This document shows positions 21,213 through 22,780 of a stretch of DNA of 22,780 bases, one piece after another. A program made the translations under genes and the position numbers. The stretch lies in assembly GCA_934573735.1 (NCBI GenBank), contig CAKTMC010000023.1, forward strand, positions 1-22,780, in the 5' to 3' direction. The first letter of the stretch is position 1. The number at the start of each line of letters is the position of its first letter. The notes under the pieces are model-generated. The model made no database searches and had not been told where the DNA came from. It saw nothing but the letters and a program-made list of their open reading frames with translations. This DNA comes from an uncultured Oscillospiraceae bacterium (GTDB lineage: Bacteria > Bacillota > Clostridia > Oscillospirales > Oscillospiraceae).

Positions 21213-22410
21213 TATGAAACCGGAGCTTCTGTCCCCGGCGGGGGACATGGAAAGACTTGTGATGGCGCTCCACTACGGAGCGGACGCGGTATATCTTGCG
21301 GGAACTCAGTTCGGAATGCGCGCCTCGGCAGGGAATTTTGACGAGGCGCAGCTCCGCGAGGCGGTGCGCCTTGCGCATAGCCTCGGCAGGCGCGTGTATG
21401 TCACCTGCAATACACTCCCGCGCGAGGAGGAGTTTGCGGCGCTACCCGCATATCTTGAGCTGTTGCAGGATGCGGGTGCGGATGCGCTTATCATTGCCGA
21501 TCTCGGTGTGCTGGAGCTTGCAAAGCGCCACGCGCCGCGAGTGTCAAAGCACGTCAGCACTCAGCTTGGAGTTATAAACAGCGCCACCGCAAATGCCCTG
21601 TATGCACTTGGGGCGGATACCGTAGTCCTTGCCCGCGAAGCGCCGCTTGAGGATATAAGTAGGATACGAAGGAATACGCCGCCCGAGCTTCGGCTTGAGG
21701 CCTTCGTTCACGGGGCTATGTGCGTGTCCTTCTCCGGGCGCTGCCTTTTGTCGAATTATCTCACCGGACGCGACGCAAACCGCGGCCGCTGCGCTCAGCC
21801 ATGCCGCTGGAAGTATCATCTTGTGGAGGAAAAGCGCCCCGGCGAGTATTTTGAGATAAGCGAGGACGGCGGGACGCATATCATGAACTCCCGCGATATG
21901 TGCATGATAGAGCACATCCCGGAGCTTATCGAGGCGGGGGTGGACAGCTTTAAGATAGAGGGGCGCATGAAGTCCTCCTATTATGCAGCCGTCGTCACCA
22001 ATGCCTACCGGCACGCTATAGACGCCGCCGTCAGCGGGGAAGGGCTCGACAGGCTGTGGGTGGACGAGGTCAATAAGGTCAGCCACCGCCCATATACCAC
22101 GGGCTTCTATTTCGGCGAGCCGGGGCAGTATTATCACGATGCGAGCTATTTCACCGAGGCGGACGTCGCCGCCGTAGTCGAAGACTGCGACGCGGAGGGT
22201 AATGCCGTCTTGTTCCAGAGAAATAAGTTTTATAAGGGCGACGAGCTGGAGCTTTTGAAGTCCGACAGTGCGCCCATAGCGTTTACGGTCGAGCATATGT
22301 ATAACGCCGAGGGCGAGGAGATAGACGACACGCGCCACGCCATGATGGAGATACATATGAAGCTGCCGACCGTGGCGGAGAAGTATTCAATAATCAGAAA
22401 ATGCAGATAA
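21205..22410 (+). CDS. U32-family peptidase-like protein (TrhP/YrrN-YrrO-type, tRNA hydroxylation)
   Basis: This is a 401-residue protein whose start overlaps the MltG stop by 8 nt (ATG 21205); ATG 21214 is an alternative. The N-terminal barrel shows ELLSPAGDMERL and ALHYGADAVYLAG. The family signature is complete: EAFVHGAMCVSFSGRCLLSN, then RDANRGRCAQPCRWKY, whose cysteines can hold an iron-sulfur cluster. SFKIEGRMKSSYYAA follows. Members called peptidases on old evidence (collagenase-like) include TrhP/YegQ-type and YrrN/YrrO proteins, which hydroxylate U34 of tRNA using prephenate. By genomic context that is the likelier role here. No partner U32 gene is visible before the window end. Confidence 0.88.
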   Translation: MADMKPELLSPAGDMERLVMALHYGADAVYLAGTQFGMRASAGNFDEAQLREAVRLAHSLGRRVYVTCNTLPREEEFAALPAYLELLQDAGADALIIADLGVLELAKRHAPRVSKHVSTQLGVINSATANALYALGADTVVLAREAPLEDISRIRRNTPPELRLEAFVHGAMCVSFSGRCLLSNYLTGRDANRGRCAQPCRWKYHLVEEKRPGEYFEISEDGGTHIMNSRDMCMIEHIPELIEAGVDSFKIEGRMKSSYYAAVVTNAYRHAIDAAVSGEGLDRLWVDEVNKVSHRPYTTGFYFGEPGQYYHDASYFTEADVAAVVEDCDAEGNAVLFQRNKFYKGDELELLKSDSAPIAFTVEHMYNAEGEEIDDTRHAMMEIHMKLPTVAEKYSIIRKCR

Positions 22411-22780
22411 AACCGCTCTATGTCAGCAATTAGGTAGAGCGGAACAAGAGAAGCTAAAAGAAAAGAGGTGCAGCTTGCTGCGCATCTTTCCTTTTGGCTT
22501 GTAGTTAAGCGCGGCACCTGAGTAGTAGCAATGAGCTGATACGGACACTGAGAGAGCGGCGGCTGAGAAGACCTATGATTTATACGATATAATTGCAGGC
22601 AAAGCAGTGGGTCCACAACCGCAAATCATGCCAAACTCCGCCCTGATAATTTCTTTATATCAATTGACATCGCAGACAACATATGCCCATTTACTGCATA
22701 AAATGTAGGTGTTACAATGATGTGTGACAGACAGATAGAAAAAAAGAGTAGCGAATAGGGATGGACTGTGTTAAGGTTGA
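22411..22780 (+). other. Non-coding tail with hairpins; no gene recognised
   Basis: CCGCTCTA (22413-22420) pairs with TAGAGCGG (22435-22442), three bases after the U32 stop, but no T run follows. A longer imperfect purine/pyrimidine hairpin spans 22456-22495 and ends in CCTTTT, the better terminator candidate. Further on, TTGACA (22664-22669) lacks a clear -10 partner. No reading frame with family resemblance was seen. Confidence 0.5.
22704..22724 (-). repeat. 21-bp inverted repeat, right copy
   Basis: TGTAGGTGTTACAATGATGTG is the exact reverse complement of 17943-17963. The flanks do not match beyond scattered bases. It lies near the window end, possibly upstream of a gene outside it. Confidence 0.7.

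Noticed and set aside
1..22780. CRISPR array
   Set aside because: No regularly spaced direct repeats and no cas genes were seen; the repeats found are single hairpins and one inverted pair.

Overview
The window looks like a chromosomal segment of a gut-type clostridium (Firmicutes, Clostridia; Oscillospirales-like is a guess). The evidence is gene content and order (MltG next to a U32 peptidase, Clostridia-type WYL/TROVE-like/RtcB genes, strong AGGAGG-type ribosome sites). The left part is invaded by a mobile element that uses large serine recombinases.

Region 1 (1-8640) is mobile-element DNA. It holds the tail of a membrane-anchored XRE regulator, a BlaI/M56 (BlaR1-like) regulator pair behind a double operator, a small Cys-rich KTR zinc ribbon, and a sigma-70-like factor. 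Next comes an approximately 400-nt non-coding stretch rich in hairpins, with a boxA-like sequence at its start and a strong intrinsic terminator at its end. An operon of MazF-like toxin, two tiny ORFs and three tandem serine-recombinase genes follows; the middle recombinase lacks the catalytic domain. Only 27 nt separate the terminator from mazF, so the recombinase operon is probably expressed by reading through it.

Region 2 (8640-10780) is a single AT-rich gene with its own consensus promoter and terminator. It encodes a 636-residue protein with an N-terminal GHKL (gyrase/HSP90/MutL/MORC-type) ATPase and a C-terminal PD-(D/E)xK, Shedu-like nuclease. This is the best candidate for an anti-phage or anti-plasmid defence gene here.

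Region 3 (10840-16370) starts with tRNA-Val(GAC) and continues with a probable RNA-repair locus: two overlapping WYL regulators, a terminator, a new promoter, an approximately 200-nt structured segment that looks like one or two Y-RNA-like RNAs (part of it tRNA-like), a TROVE-like/DUF2828 vWA protein (Ro60-type) and the RNA ligase RtcB.

Region 4 (16370-22780) is ordinary chromosome. It carries a phospholipase-D-type membrane protein on the minus strand, a CobB-type sirtuin and thymidylate kinase in one operon, a Cys/Gly-rich small membrane protein on the minus strand, and the pair MltG and U32 peptidase (compare yrrL and yrrN/yrrO of Bacillus). A perfect 21-bp inverted repeat lies at 17943 and 22704.

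All calls come from reading motifs and base pairing by eye. No database search, folding program or alignment was run.
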